The notes beneath the pieces are model-generated. The model made no database searches. It was not told the DNA's origin and saw nothing but the letters and a program-made list of their open reading frames with translations. The position numbers were made by a program, and so were the translations under genes. 64,000 nt of DNA from Actinobacillus sp. (GTDB taxonomy: Bacteria; Pseudomonadota; Gammaproteobacteria; Enterobacterales; Pasteurellaceae): the NCBI GenBank assembly GCA_020026055.1, contig JAHHRA010000003.1:1-64000 (forward strand). The letters run 5' to 3'. Of the stretch, positions 52,021 through 60,060 are shown piece after piece; position 1 is the stretch's first letter, and each line of letters begins with the position of its first letter.

Positions 52021-52740
52021 CTAATTCTCTAAGACTAAACGGGCATTTAACGGCTGTATTGGACGATTATTACCTTTGTACAACTCATTGAATGTTTTCA
52101 ACTGTGCTTCAGATAAAGTCATAGGCGTTTTCATCACAACCCAGATGACACCCTCATCACAAGGAGGAACTGTCAATGAACCATTGAATCTATAATAAGT
52201 ATGATTACTTGGCAATAAATCATTGAGATCAATCGTTTTTTCTATTTTAATTTTAGCACCAGCTTTTTGTGGAAGATCTTGCCATAATTCTGCAAGTGCT
52301 TTATTAGCATTGCCGTTTTTAAACATTATTGCAACTACTGCAATGTTACCCACATTATCTCTATGCACTAAATGCATTTCTACAGGAAAAAATTTGCTAT
52401 TGATCGTATTTTCACTTGGACTATGAAAATGTAATTGAACTAAATCAAAATCTCTATCGCCAATTTTGATTTTTTCAGGTGATTTAAGTGTGAATTGTAT
52501 AGTATGACCATTGTTATCTACATAACTTGTCGTTTTATCAGAATAGTTAAAAGCAATAACAGGCATTTTTTTCACTGAAATTGCATCTTTAATATCTATT
52601 GGTGCTTGGTTTTTACCTGTCTGACAAATACCTTCCCAATAATTAGGACTATTTTCTCCAGAAGAATAATCCCAATCCGCTGCAAACGCACTTAATCCTA
52701 AAATGATAGATAAACTTAAAATTAAAAATTGTTTTTTCAT
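52021..52740 (-). CDS. periplasmic alpha-carbonic anhydrase
   Basis: 239 residues from ATG 52740, preceded by AAAGGAGTT; an upstream in-frame start at 52776 lacks an RBS. Signal peptide MKKQFLILSLSIILGLSAFA then ADWDYSSGENSPNYW. The three zinc histidines are in LVQLHFHSPSE and FPVEMHLVH, and the substrate pocket FNGSLTVPPCDEGV is conserved. Catalyses CO2 hydration in the periplasm. Adjacent to dif. Confidence 0.93.
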   Translation of the reverse strand: MKKQFLILSLSIILGLSAFAADWDYSSGENSPNYWEGICQTGKNQAPIDIKDAISVKKMPVIAFNYSDKTTSYVDNNGHTIQFTLKSPEKIKIGDRDFDLVQLHFHSPSENTINSKFFPVEMHLVHRDNVGNIAVVAIMFKNGNANKALAELWQDLPQKAGAKIKIEKTIDLNDLLPSNHTYYRFNGSLTVPPCDEGVIWVVMKTPMTLSEAQLKTFNELYKGNNRPIQPLNARLVLEN

Positions 52741-52836
52741 ATTAATAACTCCTTTGAATATAACCATTATCAACATTAGCGTATTTAAACTTATATGATT
52801 TTAAAAATCATTTCTACTACCGTCAATACTTATATA

Positions 52837-52864
52837 ACTTCGCATAATGTATATTATGTTAAAT
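52837..52864 (+). other. dif: chromosome dimer resolution site dif (XerCD recombination site)
   Basis: This 28-mer equals the E. coli dif site except at positions 1, 2 and 4 of the XerC arm, 25 of 28 identical. The XerC half ends CGCATAA, the 6-base central region is TGTATA and the XerD half TTATGTTAAAT is identical to E. coli. It is intergenic, and five matS-like sites lie within 10 kb, so it marks the terminus where replication ends and dimers are resolved by FtsK-XerCD. Confidence 0.93.
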
Positions 52865-52993
52865 ATAATATGTAAAAAATAGATGACTTCTTATCTGTTA
52901 TTTTCTTCTTGTTTTTTGATTTCTATTCTTCGTTTTTATTTACAACTCTCTATTTCCTTTATTTCTATTTTGTCTTAAGAAAACCTCAAAAAT

Positions 52994-53028
52994 AAAAATC
53001 GCTAAACTTTTCAGTTAGCGATTTTTTC
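52994..53028. terminator. orphan bidirectional terminator-like hairpin beside dif
   Basis: A 12-bp stem, AAAAATCGCTAA paired with TTAGCGATTTTT, loop ACTTTTCAG, with T-runs on both strands. No gene ends here on either strand, so it may end an unseen small transcript. Confidence 0.7.
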
Positions 53029-53256
53029 ATTGAAAATTCAGTATTTTTTAAATTAATTAAATTTTATTCACTATAATCAATTCGTTATAACTTTTGTTAA
53101 AGTTCTTCAAAATGATTTTTTATTACAAACAACTGATTAATCTTGCAAATAATCTTATTTAATAATAGTTACTAAATTTCATTATCATAACTTGCTATTA
53201 TTTTCTTTAGTAAGCATAATTCCTCTGCTTTTTCAAAACTTGTTGGAGAATTTTTC

Positions 53257-54168
53257 ATGCAAAGATCTCTTTTATCTCTTACTTTATTAAGTGCAATTTC
53301 CATTACTTCCGCATCAGAAAATGCTTTAATATTACAGACTGATTTTGGATTGCAAGATGGTGCTGTTTCAGCAATGCAAGGTGTGGCATTTGGTGTAGAT
53401 CGTAATATTAAATTATTCAATCTCACTCACGAAATTCCAGAATATAACACTTGGGAAGCCGCTTACAGGTTGTATCAAACAGCCTCTTATTGGCCCAAAG
53501 GAACTGTGTTTGTAAGCGTTGTTGATCCTGGGGTCGGAACAGCACGGAAGTCTGTAGTATTAAAAACTAAAACAGGACAATATTTCGTCACACCAGATAA
53601 CGGTACTTTAACTTTAGTCGCTGAATATTTTGGAATTGATGAGTTACGCGAAATTGATGAAAAGGTCAATCGTTTGGCGGGTTCACAAAAATCCTACACT
53701 TTCCATGGGCGTGATGTTTATGCTTACACAGGAGCAAGATTAGCTTCAGGTAAAATTACTTTCAAACAAGTTGGACAAAAACTTGAACCAAAAGTTGAAG
53801 CTCTCTCTTACCAAAAAGCTACTTTAGAAAACGGTGTATTAAAAGGAAATATCCCGATTTTAGACATACAATACGGTAATATCTGGACGAATATCAATGA
53901 TAAATTGCTCGAAAAATCAGGCATTAAGCTAAATGATATAGTTTGTGTCAGCCTCACAGAACGTTTGAAAAATGGAAAAATCAAAGTGCGTTATTCAGGT
54001 AAAATGCCATATAAATCAAGTTTCGGTGAAGTGAAACAAGGTCAACCTTTGATGTATTTAAATAGCTTATTGAATGTTTCTTTCGCCTTGAATATGGCGG
54101 ATTTTGCCGATAAGTTCAAAATTAAATCAGGCGCAAATTGGAGTGCAACCATTAAAGCTTGCCAGTAA
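53257..54168 (+). CDS. exported SAM hydroxide adenosyltransferase (DUF62/SAM hydrolase) family protein
   Basis: 303 residues. A signal peptide (MQRSLLSLTLLSAISITSAS-EN) precedes the fold. The family's motifs are present: LQTDFGLQDGAVSAMQG, VVDPGVGTARKSVV with the conserved Asp and Arg, VTPDNGTL, and FHGRDVYA with the conserved His. These are the Asp-Arg-His residues of SAM hydroxide adenosyltransferases, which split S-adenosylmethionine to adenosine and methionine. Periplasmic export is unusual since SAM is cytosolic. A C-terminal domain binds the adenosine. Substrate in the periplasm is unknown. Confidence 0.85.
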   Translation: MQRSLLSLTLLSAISITSASENALILQTDFGLQDGAVSAMQGVAFGVDRNIKLFNLTHEIPEYNTWEAAYRLYQTASYWPKGTVFVSVVDPGVGTARKSVVLKTKTGQYFVTPDNGTLTLVAEYFGIDELREIDEKVNRLAGSQKSYTFHGRDVYAYTGARLASGKITFKQVGQKLEPKVEALSYQKATLENGVLKGNIPILDIQYGNIWTNINDKLLEKSGIKLNDIVCVSLTERLKNGKIKVRYSGKMPYKSSFGEVKQGQPLMYLNSLLNVSFALNMADFADKFKIKSGANWSATIKACQ

Positions 54169-54198
54169 ACCTCACCTACTATTGAATTAAACGTTCTG

Positions 54199-54231
54199 TG
54201 CCTCAGTTTCTTGATAATTGAGGCATTTTTT
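54199..54231 (+). terminator. rho-independent terminator after the SAM-hydrolase gene
   Basis: TGCCTCA pairs with TGAGGCA around a 13-base loop, followed by TTTTTTCT. Confidence 0.8.
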
Positions 54232-54249
54232 CTCTGTGTTTACTTTTAA

Positions 54250-54262
54250 GTTACAACGTAAC
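54250..54262. promoter_or_regulatory. matS-like site 5
   Basis: GTTACAACGTAAC, symmetric two-base variant of the matS consensus, at the centre of a longer inverted repeat (54237-54273; TGTTTACTTTT and AAAAGTAAACA arms with a two-base bulge). 1.4 kb to the right of dif. Confidence 0.55.
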
Positions 54263-54456
54263 AAAAGTAAACAAGAAAATTTTTTCGATTTTGCCAGCAT
54301 ATTTTTAATACTAATTGAAGCTAAAACATCATAAAAATTACTTAAAAATAGTGATTTCTCTTAAATAAAAACTATTTACAGCATGTTATCATCTATAAGA
54401 TAATGCTAAGCTTTTATAAAAAGTCTACTAATAACTACGACAACAGGAACGTTTCA

Positions 54457-55962
54457 ATGCTCGCTGATAATATGCATATTTACATTACCTTTACTCTTTA
54501 TTTAATTGTTATTTTGGGGATTGGTATTTACGCCTATTTCTCGACTAAAAATTTTGATGATTATATTTTAGGTGGTCGTAAAATGGGAGGTTTTGTTACT
54601 GCGATGTCTGCTGGAGCATCAGATATGTCTGGTTGGTTATTAATGGGTCTTCCTGGTGCAATTTTCACTACTGGATTATCTCAAGCTTGGATCGCCATTG
54701 GTTTAGTAATTGGTGCTTATTTTAATTATCGTATTGTTGCTGGTCGTTTACGTATATTTACAGAACATTATAATAACGCTCTTACGCTACCCGAATTTTT
54801 TGCTGAACGTTTTCCTTTTCAGAAAAAAGCCTTAAAAATAATTTCTTCTACTATTATTCTTTTCTTTTTTACTATCTATTGTGCGTCTGGTGTTGTGGCT
54901 GGAGCGAAGTTATTTCAAAGTTTATTAAATATAGATTATCACACTGCATTGTGGTTAGGAGCATTTGCAACTATTCTCTACACTTTAATCGGTGGTTATT
55001 TGGCTGTTTCTTGGAGTGACACGATTCAAGCTTCGCTGATGTTTTTTGCTTTGCTACTCGCACCGATAATGGTACTGATGAATTTAAGTTGGCACGAAAT
55101 TAGCACCGCTCTACAAACGAAAGTAGCGATCACTCATATTCCTTATTCCAATTGGCTACATAATGTTTCAGGAATTGGCGTTATTTCAGCCCTAGCTTGG
55201 GGATTAGGGTATTTCGGGCAACCGCATATCTTAGCACGTTTTATGGCTGCTGATTCCTTACAATCACTGAATTACGCTCGTAAAATCGGTATTTCTTGGA
55301 TGATTTTATGTTTAACAGGAGCTGTTGCTGTCGGATATTTCGGACTTGCTTATTTCACTGCAAAAGACTTTCCTCTCTCTCACCCTGAAGCCGTTTTCAT
55401 TGAACTCTCTAAACTATTATTTAATCCTTGGGTTGCGGGGGTTGTGTTATCTGCAATCCTTGCTGCCGTCATGAGTACTTTATCCGCTCAACTTCTGATG
55501 TCATCTGCGGCAATCACTGAAGATTTTTATAAAGGTTTTTTACGTAAAAATGCCACAAGTCGTGAATTAGTTTGGATCGGACGCTTGATGGTTTTAGTGA
55601 TCGCAATAATTGCTATTTGGATCGCTCAAGATCCTAAATCTAAAGTTATGGGATTAGTTTCTTATGCATGGGCAGGTTTCGGCTCTGCCTTTGGACCAGT
55701 ATTGATTATTTCTCTTTTTAATCGTCATATTAGTTCTCGTGCAGCATTATGTGGAATGTTAGCGGGTGCCATTACAGTCATTATTTGGAAACCTTTGATG
55801 GCATATTGGGGTTGGATAGATATGGCACAACTTTACGAAATGATCCCTGGATTCTTAGCCAGTGCAACAATCGCAACTACCTCTTCTTTATTCCATCCAG
55901 TTAATCAAGAAGTGAGCAATAAATTCAATCAAGCTGTTGCTGAGTTTAAGAATAAAGAGTGA
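54457..55962 (+). CDS. putP: sodium/proline symporter PutP
   Basis: 501 residues from ATG 54457, which has AGGAA 9 bases upstream and agrees with E. coli PutP length (502); an in-frame ATG at 54403 lacks support. SSS-family features: LGGRKMGGFVTAMSAGASDMSG with the Na+-site serines, AISWSD-type LAVSWSDTIQASL, and GLGYFGQPHILARFMA. Twelve to thirteen membrane segments. Imports proline with Na+. Confidence 0.94.
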   Translation: MLADNMHIYITFTLYLIVILGIGIYAYFSTKNFDDYILGGRKMGGFVTAMSAGASDMSGWLLMGLPGAIFTTGLSQAWIAIGLVIGAYFNYRIVAGRLRIFTEHYNNALTLPEFFAERFPFQKKALKIISSTIILFFFTIYCASGVVAGAKLFQSLLNIDYHTALWLGAFATILYTLIGGYLAVSWSDTIQASLMFFALLLAPIMVLMNLSWHEISTALQTKVAITHIPYSNWLHNVSGIGVISALAWGLGYFGQPHILARFMAADSLQSLNYARKIGISWMILCLTGAVAVGYFGLAYFTAKDFPLSHPEAVFIELSKLLFNPWVAGVVLSAILAAVMSTLSAQLLMSSAAITEDFYKGFLRKNATSRELVWIGRLMVLVIAIIAIWIAQDPKSKVMGLVSYAWAGFGSAFGPVLIISLFNRHISSRAALCGMLAGAITVIIWKPLMAYWGWIDMAQLYEMIPGFLASATIATTSSLFHPVNQEVSNKFNQAVAEFKNKE

Positions 55963-55969
55963 TCAGTTT

Positions 55970-56032
55970 ACGCTCCCAAAATCAATAATATTTTCTCATT
56001 AAAAAAGAAAAATTTTTTGATTTTGGAGACGT
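55970..56032. repeat. palindromic element, expanded intergenic copy (putP/mepS)
   Basis: ACGCTCCCAAAATCAA pairs with TTGATTTTGGAGACGT at 14 of 16 positions, the two exceptions being adjacent A-C/T-G type. The 31-base middle contains GAAAAATTTT near the right arm and ATATTTTCTC on the left, so it is longer than the 40-bp copies. Between convergent genes. Confidence 0.65.
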
Positions 56033-56051
56033 GATTATTCGGTAGATTAAA

Positions 56052-56540
56052 CTAACGTCTCGGAAACAGCACTCTTCGTGATTGAGTGTAATTTTTTCTA
56101 AAATACACATTACTTAAATCCGCAATAGAAACACCTTTTTTAGTTGAAGCATGAATAAATTTCCCTTTCCCAACATAGATCCCTACGTGTGTATTACGAT
56201 TGAAAAAAACTAAATCACCGATTTGTAAGTATTTTTTTGAAACAGGTTTTCCAAATGACTTCTGTTGACGAGTATTGCGTGGTAACTTTTTACCGACTGC
56301 ATCACGATAGATCACCTGTACAAAACCAGAACAATCTATCCCTCGATGAGATTGCCCACCTAAACGATAAGGGACTCCTCGCCATTTATTATAATTTTTT
56401 ATTATTGCACTACGTAAACCTATTTGTTGTTTTTGCGATAATTGCGGCTGTTTTTTTAAATCTGATGAACACGCCCACAAAAAAACACTCATTAATAAAG
56501 TAACAATTATTTTTGATGAAAAAAATCGAGCAAATTGCAT
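56052..56540 (-). CDS. NlpC/P60 peptidoglycan endopeptidase lipoprotein (MepS/Spr-like)
   Basis: 162 residues. Lipobox SVFLWAC gives lipidated Cys24. The NlpC/P60 triad is visible: cysteine in GIDCSGFVQVIY, histidine in NTHVGIYVGKG and a second histidine in KFIHAST. Cleaves the D-Ala-mDAP cross-link or stem peptide. Length and sequence resemble E. coli MepS (Spr) or NlpC. Confidence 0.9.
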   Translation of the reverse strand: MQFARFFSSKIIVTLLMSVFLWACSSDLKKQPQLSQKQQIGLRSAIIKNYNKWRGVPYRLGGQSHRGIDCSGFVQVIYRDAVGKKLPRNTRQQKSFGKPVSKKYLQIGDLVFFNRNTHVGIYVGKGKFIHASTKKGVSIADLSNVYFRKNYTQSRRVLFPRR

Positions 56541-56589
56541 AAAATTTCCTTAAGAATGAAGGGATCTTCTTCACGATCCCTTATAACAA

Positions 56590-58650
56590 TTAACTTACTC
56601 GACTGCCTGCATTTGCATTTAAGGCAACATCTAGTAAAAATAATTGTTCATCACTAGCGGCAGATAAGATCATCCCTTCAGAGAGTCCAAATTTCATTTT
56701 GCGAGGAGCAAGATTAGCGACAAAAATCACATTTCGCCCTACTAATTCGCTTGGGTTGGGATAAGCAGCTTTGATGCCAGAAAAAATTTGACGCGTTTCG
56801 CCGTTGCCGACATCAAGAATAAATTTAAGTAATTTCTTACTTTCCGCGACGGTTTCACAAGCAATGACTTTACCGACACGTAAATCAACTTTAGCAAAAT
56901 CGTCAATGCTAATTTCTGCTTCAAACGGCTCGATATTACCAAGTTTTACGCCACTCTTTCCGGAAAAATTTTCCGATTTTTGTGGCGTGATCTCGGCAAG
57001 ATTGGCTTTTTTATTAGCGATCATCATTGCTTCAATATTTTTAATATCTACGCGTTGGAACAAAGCTTTAAATGGTGCAATTTGATGGGCAAGCAATGGC
57101 TGGTGGAGGTTTGCCCAAGTGAGTTCAGCTTGCAAGAAAGATTCACTACGTGCAGCCAATGCAGGTAAAACAGGTTTTAAATATCCTATTAACACACGGA
57201 ATAATTCAATACCCATTGAACAAACGCCTTGCAATTGTTTGTCACTTCCCTCTTGTTTCGCGATCACCCATGGAGCCTTGTCATCCACGTATTTATTGGC
57301 TTTGTCGCAAAGTGTCATGATTTCACGGATTGCTTTACTGAATTCCCGTTTTTCGTACATTTCAGCGATGATCGGCGATTTTGCGACAAATTCTGCCCAC
57401 AATCTAGGATCATCTAATTCGTTTGCTAACTCACCGTTAAAACGTTTTTGAATAAAGCTAGCGTTACGAGAAGCAAGGTTAACGAGCTTATTGACAACGT
57501 CAGTGTTCACACGTTGTGCAAAATCCTCTAAATTGAGATCGATATCGTCAATTGCAGAATTGGATTTAGCAGCGTAATAATAGCGTAAATATTCTGGATC
57601 CAAATGGGCTAAATAAGTTTTCGCTTGAATGAAAGTACCACGAGATTTAGACATTTTTTCGCCATCAACAGTTACATAACCATGGACAAAAATGTTATTC
57701 GGTTTACGGAAATCTGCACCGTCTAGCATTGCTGGCCAAAAAAGACTGTGGAAATAAACAATATCTTTGCCAATGAAATGATAAAGCTCTGTCGTGGCAT
57801 TCTTATCCCAAAACTCATTGAAATTTAAATTTGGATTTTTATCACAAAGGTTCTTGAAACTTGCAATATAACCGATAGGTGCATCTAACCAAACATAAAA
57901 ATATTTGTCTTCCGTTTCAGGAATTTTAAAACCGAAATACGGAGCGTCGCGTGAAATGTCCCATTGTTGCAAGCCATTTTCAAACCATTCTTGCATTTTA
58001 TTAGCGACTTCTATTTGGAGGCTACCCGATTTAATCCAACCCTGTAACATTTCTTTAAATACAGGTAAATCAAAGAAAAAATGCTCACTTTCTTTCATCA
58101 CAGGCGTCACACCAGAGACTACAGATTTTGGATTAATAAGCTCTGCAGGGCTGTAAGTTGCTGAACAGACTTCACAATTGTCGCCATATTGTTCCTCGGC
58201 TTGGCATTTTGGGCATTCCCCTTTCACAAAACGATCGGGTAAAAACATTTGTTTTTCGGGGTCAAAAAGTTGAGAAATAGTACGACTTTGGATAAACCCT
58301 TTGCTCTTCAATCGGTGGTAAATTTCTTGTGCAAGCACTTGATTTTCTGTGCTATGCGTTGAATGATAGTTATCAAAACTGATGTTAAAACCTTGAAAAT
58401 CCGCTATATGTTGTTGTTGAACTTGCCGAATGAGTTGTTCTGGTGTAATTTTCATTTGTTCTGCTTTTAACATAATTGGCGTGCCATGTGCATCATCTGC
58501 ACAGACAAAATACACTTGATTGCCACGCATACGTTGAAAACGAGCCCAAATATCAGCTTGAATATGTTCGAGCATATGCCCAAGATGAATAGGACCATTG
58601 GCATAAGGCAAGGCACAAGTAATTAACATTTTTTTTGATAAATTATTCAT
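56590..58650 (-). CDS. metG: methionyl-tRNA synthetase MetG with a palindromic element in its linker
   Basis: 686 residues. HIGH-like motif YANGPIHLGHMLEHI, zinc knuckle CPKCQAEEQYGDNCEVC, the KMSKS loop GEKMSKSRGTF, the anticodon-binding helical domain and a C-terminal EMAP-like tRNA-binding domain (FAKVDLRVGKVIACE). The linker between the last two (residues about 553-580) holds EITPQKSENFSGKSGVKL, encoded by the 41-bp palindrome at 56948-56988. Function should be retained because the linker is tolerant. Confidence 0.96.
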   Translation of the reverse strand: MNNLSKKMLITCALPYANGPIHLGHMLEHIQADIWARFQRMRGNQVYFVCADDAHGTPIMLKAEQMKITPEQLIRQVQQQHIADFQGFNISFDNYHSTHSTENQVLAQEIYHRLKSKGFIQSRTISQLFDPEKQMFLPDRFVKGECPKCQAEEQYGDNCEVCSATYSPAELINPKSVVSGVTPVMKESEHFFFDLPVFKEMLQGWIKSGSLQIEVANKMQEWFENGLQQWDISRDAPYFGFKIPETEDKYFYVWLDAPIGYIASFKNLCDKNPNLNFNEFWDKNATTELYHFIGKDIVYFHSLFWPAMLDGADFRKPNNIFVHGYVTVDGEKMSKSRGTFIQAKTYLAHLDPEYLRYYYAAKSNSAIDDIDLNLEDFAQRVNTDVVNKLVNLASRNASFIQKRFNGELANELDDPRLWAEFVAKSPIIAEMYEKREFSKAIREIMTLCDKANKYVDDKAPWVIAKQEGSDKQLQGVCSMGIELFRVLIGYLKPVLPALAARSESFLQAELTWANLHQPLLAHQIAPFKALFQRVDIKNIEAMMIANKKANLAEITPQKSENFSGKSGVKLGNIEPFEAEISIDDFAKVDLRVGKVIACETVAESKKLLKFILDVGNGETRQIFSGIKAAYPNPSELVGRNVIFVANLAPRKMKFGLSEGMILSAASDEQLFLLDVALNANAGSRVS
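56948..56988 (-). repeat. 41-bp palindromic element inserted in frame in metG
   Basis: Ends ACGCCAC and GTGGCGT, with a GGAAAAATTTTCC core. In the metG frame it encodes TPQKSENFSGKSGV in the interdomain linker. Gapless alignment with the folC copy gives 34 of 41 identities. Confidence 0.85.
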
Positions 58651-58805
58651 TCGTGATCTCTCTTTGCTGTTTTTTATAGAAATATGGGAATTTAGCGAAA
58701 AATTCTAACGTAAACTTGCTTTTTTTTCTATAATTCTCCAGTTTAAAATATTGTTAGTACTATAAAATAACAAAAGGAAATTCCAAGAATTAAAGGAAAA
58801 AAATT

Positions 58806-59927
58806 ATGACTATTTTTTCAGAAAATTTAACACCCAGCTACCAATCTCAGCTCTTACAAATATTTCAACATTTCCAACATCCTAGTTTGAAAAAAGATTT
58901 AATCAGTCTTCAAGCAATCAAAAAAATTACCCAATTAAATAAAGAATTATATATTGAGTTAAAAATGCCTTTTCCTTGGGGGCAAGGGTTAGCAGCATTA
59001 GAAAAATCACTCACAACTTCACTTAAACAATTAACAGGTTGTCAACACATTCATTGGCATTTAAATACTCAAGTTGCTACTTTGCAACGTGCTAATCATG
59101 TACCCGCAATAAAAGGCGTTAAAAATATTATTGCAGTTACTTCAGGCAAAGGTGGAGTCGGTAAATCCACAGTTGCTGTCAATTTGGCACTCGCTTTGCA
59201 AGTTCTCGGTGCTAAAGTCGGCATTCTTGATGCTGATATTTATGGTCCTTCTCTACCTCTGATGCTCGGTCAACAAAATGCTCGCCCAACTTCACCAGAT
59301 AATCAGCATATGCAACCTATTTTAGCACATGGGCTTTTAACTAATTCCGTCGGTTACCTTATTCCTGCGGATAACGCTACTGTTTGGCGTGGACCTATTG
59401 CTAGTGGTGCTTTGACGCAAATGTTAAACGAAACACTTTGGGTCGAAAATGGACGAGAACTGGATTATCTTGTGATCGATATGCCCCCTGGTACAGGTGA
59501 CATTCAACTCACCCTCTCGCAACAAATTCCTGTTACAGGAGCAATCGTTATTACTACACCGCAAGATGTGGCATTACTTGATGCAATCAAAGGCATACAT
59601 ATGTTTCAAAAAGTCTCAGTTCCCGTTTTGGGCATCGTAGAAAATATGGCAGTACATATCTGTGCGAATTGCGGACATCACGAAAATATTTTTGGTACAG
59701 GTGGTGGGGAAAAGATGGCAACGAAATATCAGCTCAATATTCTTGCTAAATTACCACTGCATATTCAATTACGTGAGGATATGGATAACGGTACTCCAAG
59801 TGTAATAAACCACCCCGACAGCGACATTGCTCAAGCTTTCCTCAATCTCGCTCAACAAACTGCGGCTGAGCTTTATTGGCAAGGGATTGTTATTCCTGAT
59901 GAAATTCTTTTCACTGAAATTAAATAA
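58806..59927 (+). CDS. mrp: Mrp/ApbC iron-sulfur cluster carrier ATPase
   Basis: 373 residues. An N-terminal MIP18-like domain precedes the P-loop GKGGVGKSTVAVNLALAL with the signature lysine of the ParA/MinD group. The Fe-S-binding CxxC is in HICANCGHHENIFG. Divergent from metG with 155 bp between, the same pair as in Haemophilus and E. coli. Confidence 0.95.
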   Translation: MTIFSENLTPSYQSQLLQIFQHFQHPSLKKDLISLQAIKKITQLNKELYIELKMPFPWGQGLAALEKSLTTSLKQLTGCQHIHWHLNTQVATLQRANHVPAIKGVKNIIAVTSGKGGVGKSTVAVNLALALQVLGAKVGILDADIYGPSLPLMLGQQNARPTSPDNQHMQPILAHGLLTNSVGYLIPADNATVWRGPIASGALTQMLNETLWVENGRELDYLVIDMPPGTGDIQLTLSQQIPVTGAIVITTPQDVALLDAIKGIHMFQKVSVPVLGIVENMAVHICANCGHHENIFGTGGGEKMATKYQLNILAKLPLHIQLREDMDNGTPSVINHPDSDIAQAFLNLAQQTAAELYWQGIVIPDEILFTEIK

Positions 59928-59941
59928 TGTTTATTTGAGTA

Positions 59942-59994
59942 CGCCTTGATTTTCAGAAAATTTTTCCGATAAAAATTACAAATTTTTTGAACGT
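59942..59994. repeat. degenerate copy of the palindromic element (mrp/glnD)
   Basis: ACGCCTTGATTTTCAG followed by GAAAATTTTTCCGAT gives one good half and the core; the expected right end is reduced to GAACGT at 59989. Between convergent mrp and glnD. Confidence 0.45.
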
Positions 59995-60060
59995 TAATTA
60001 CGAAGGAAATTACGCACAAAGTATTTCTGTGTTTTGTGCGTAATTTTAAGATGCAATTGT

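Larger units (their letters stand above)
52777..53256. other. dif-containing intergenic region
   Basis: 480 bp without a credible gene. It holds the dif site (52837-52864), a pyrimidine-rich stretch around 52890-52975 and an orphan terminator-like hairpin (52994-53026). A short frame on the minus strand (53172-53426) overlaps the start of the next gene antisense and is not believed. Confidence 0.6.

Noticed and set aside
53172..53426. 84-codon minus-strand frame overlapping the start of the SAM-hydrolase gene
   Set aside because: Antisense shadow of a strongly supported gene; no RBS and no domain.
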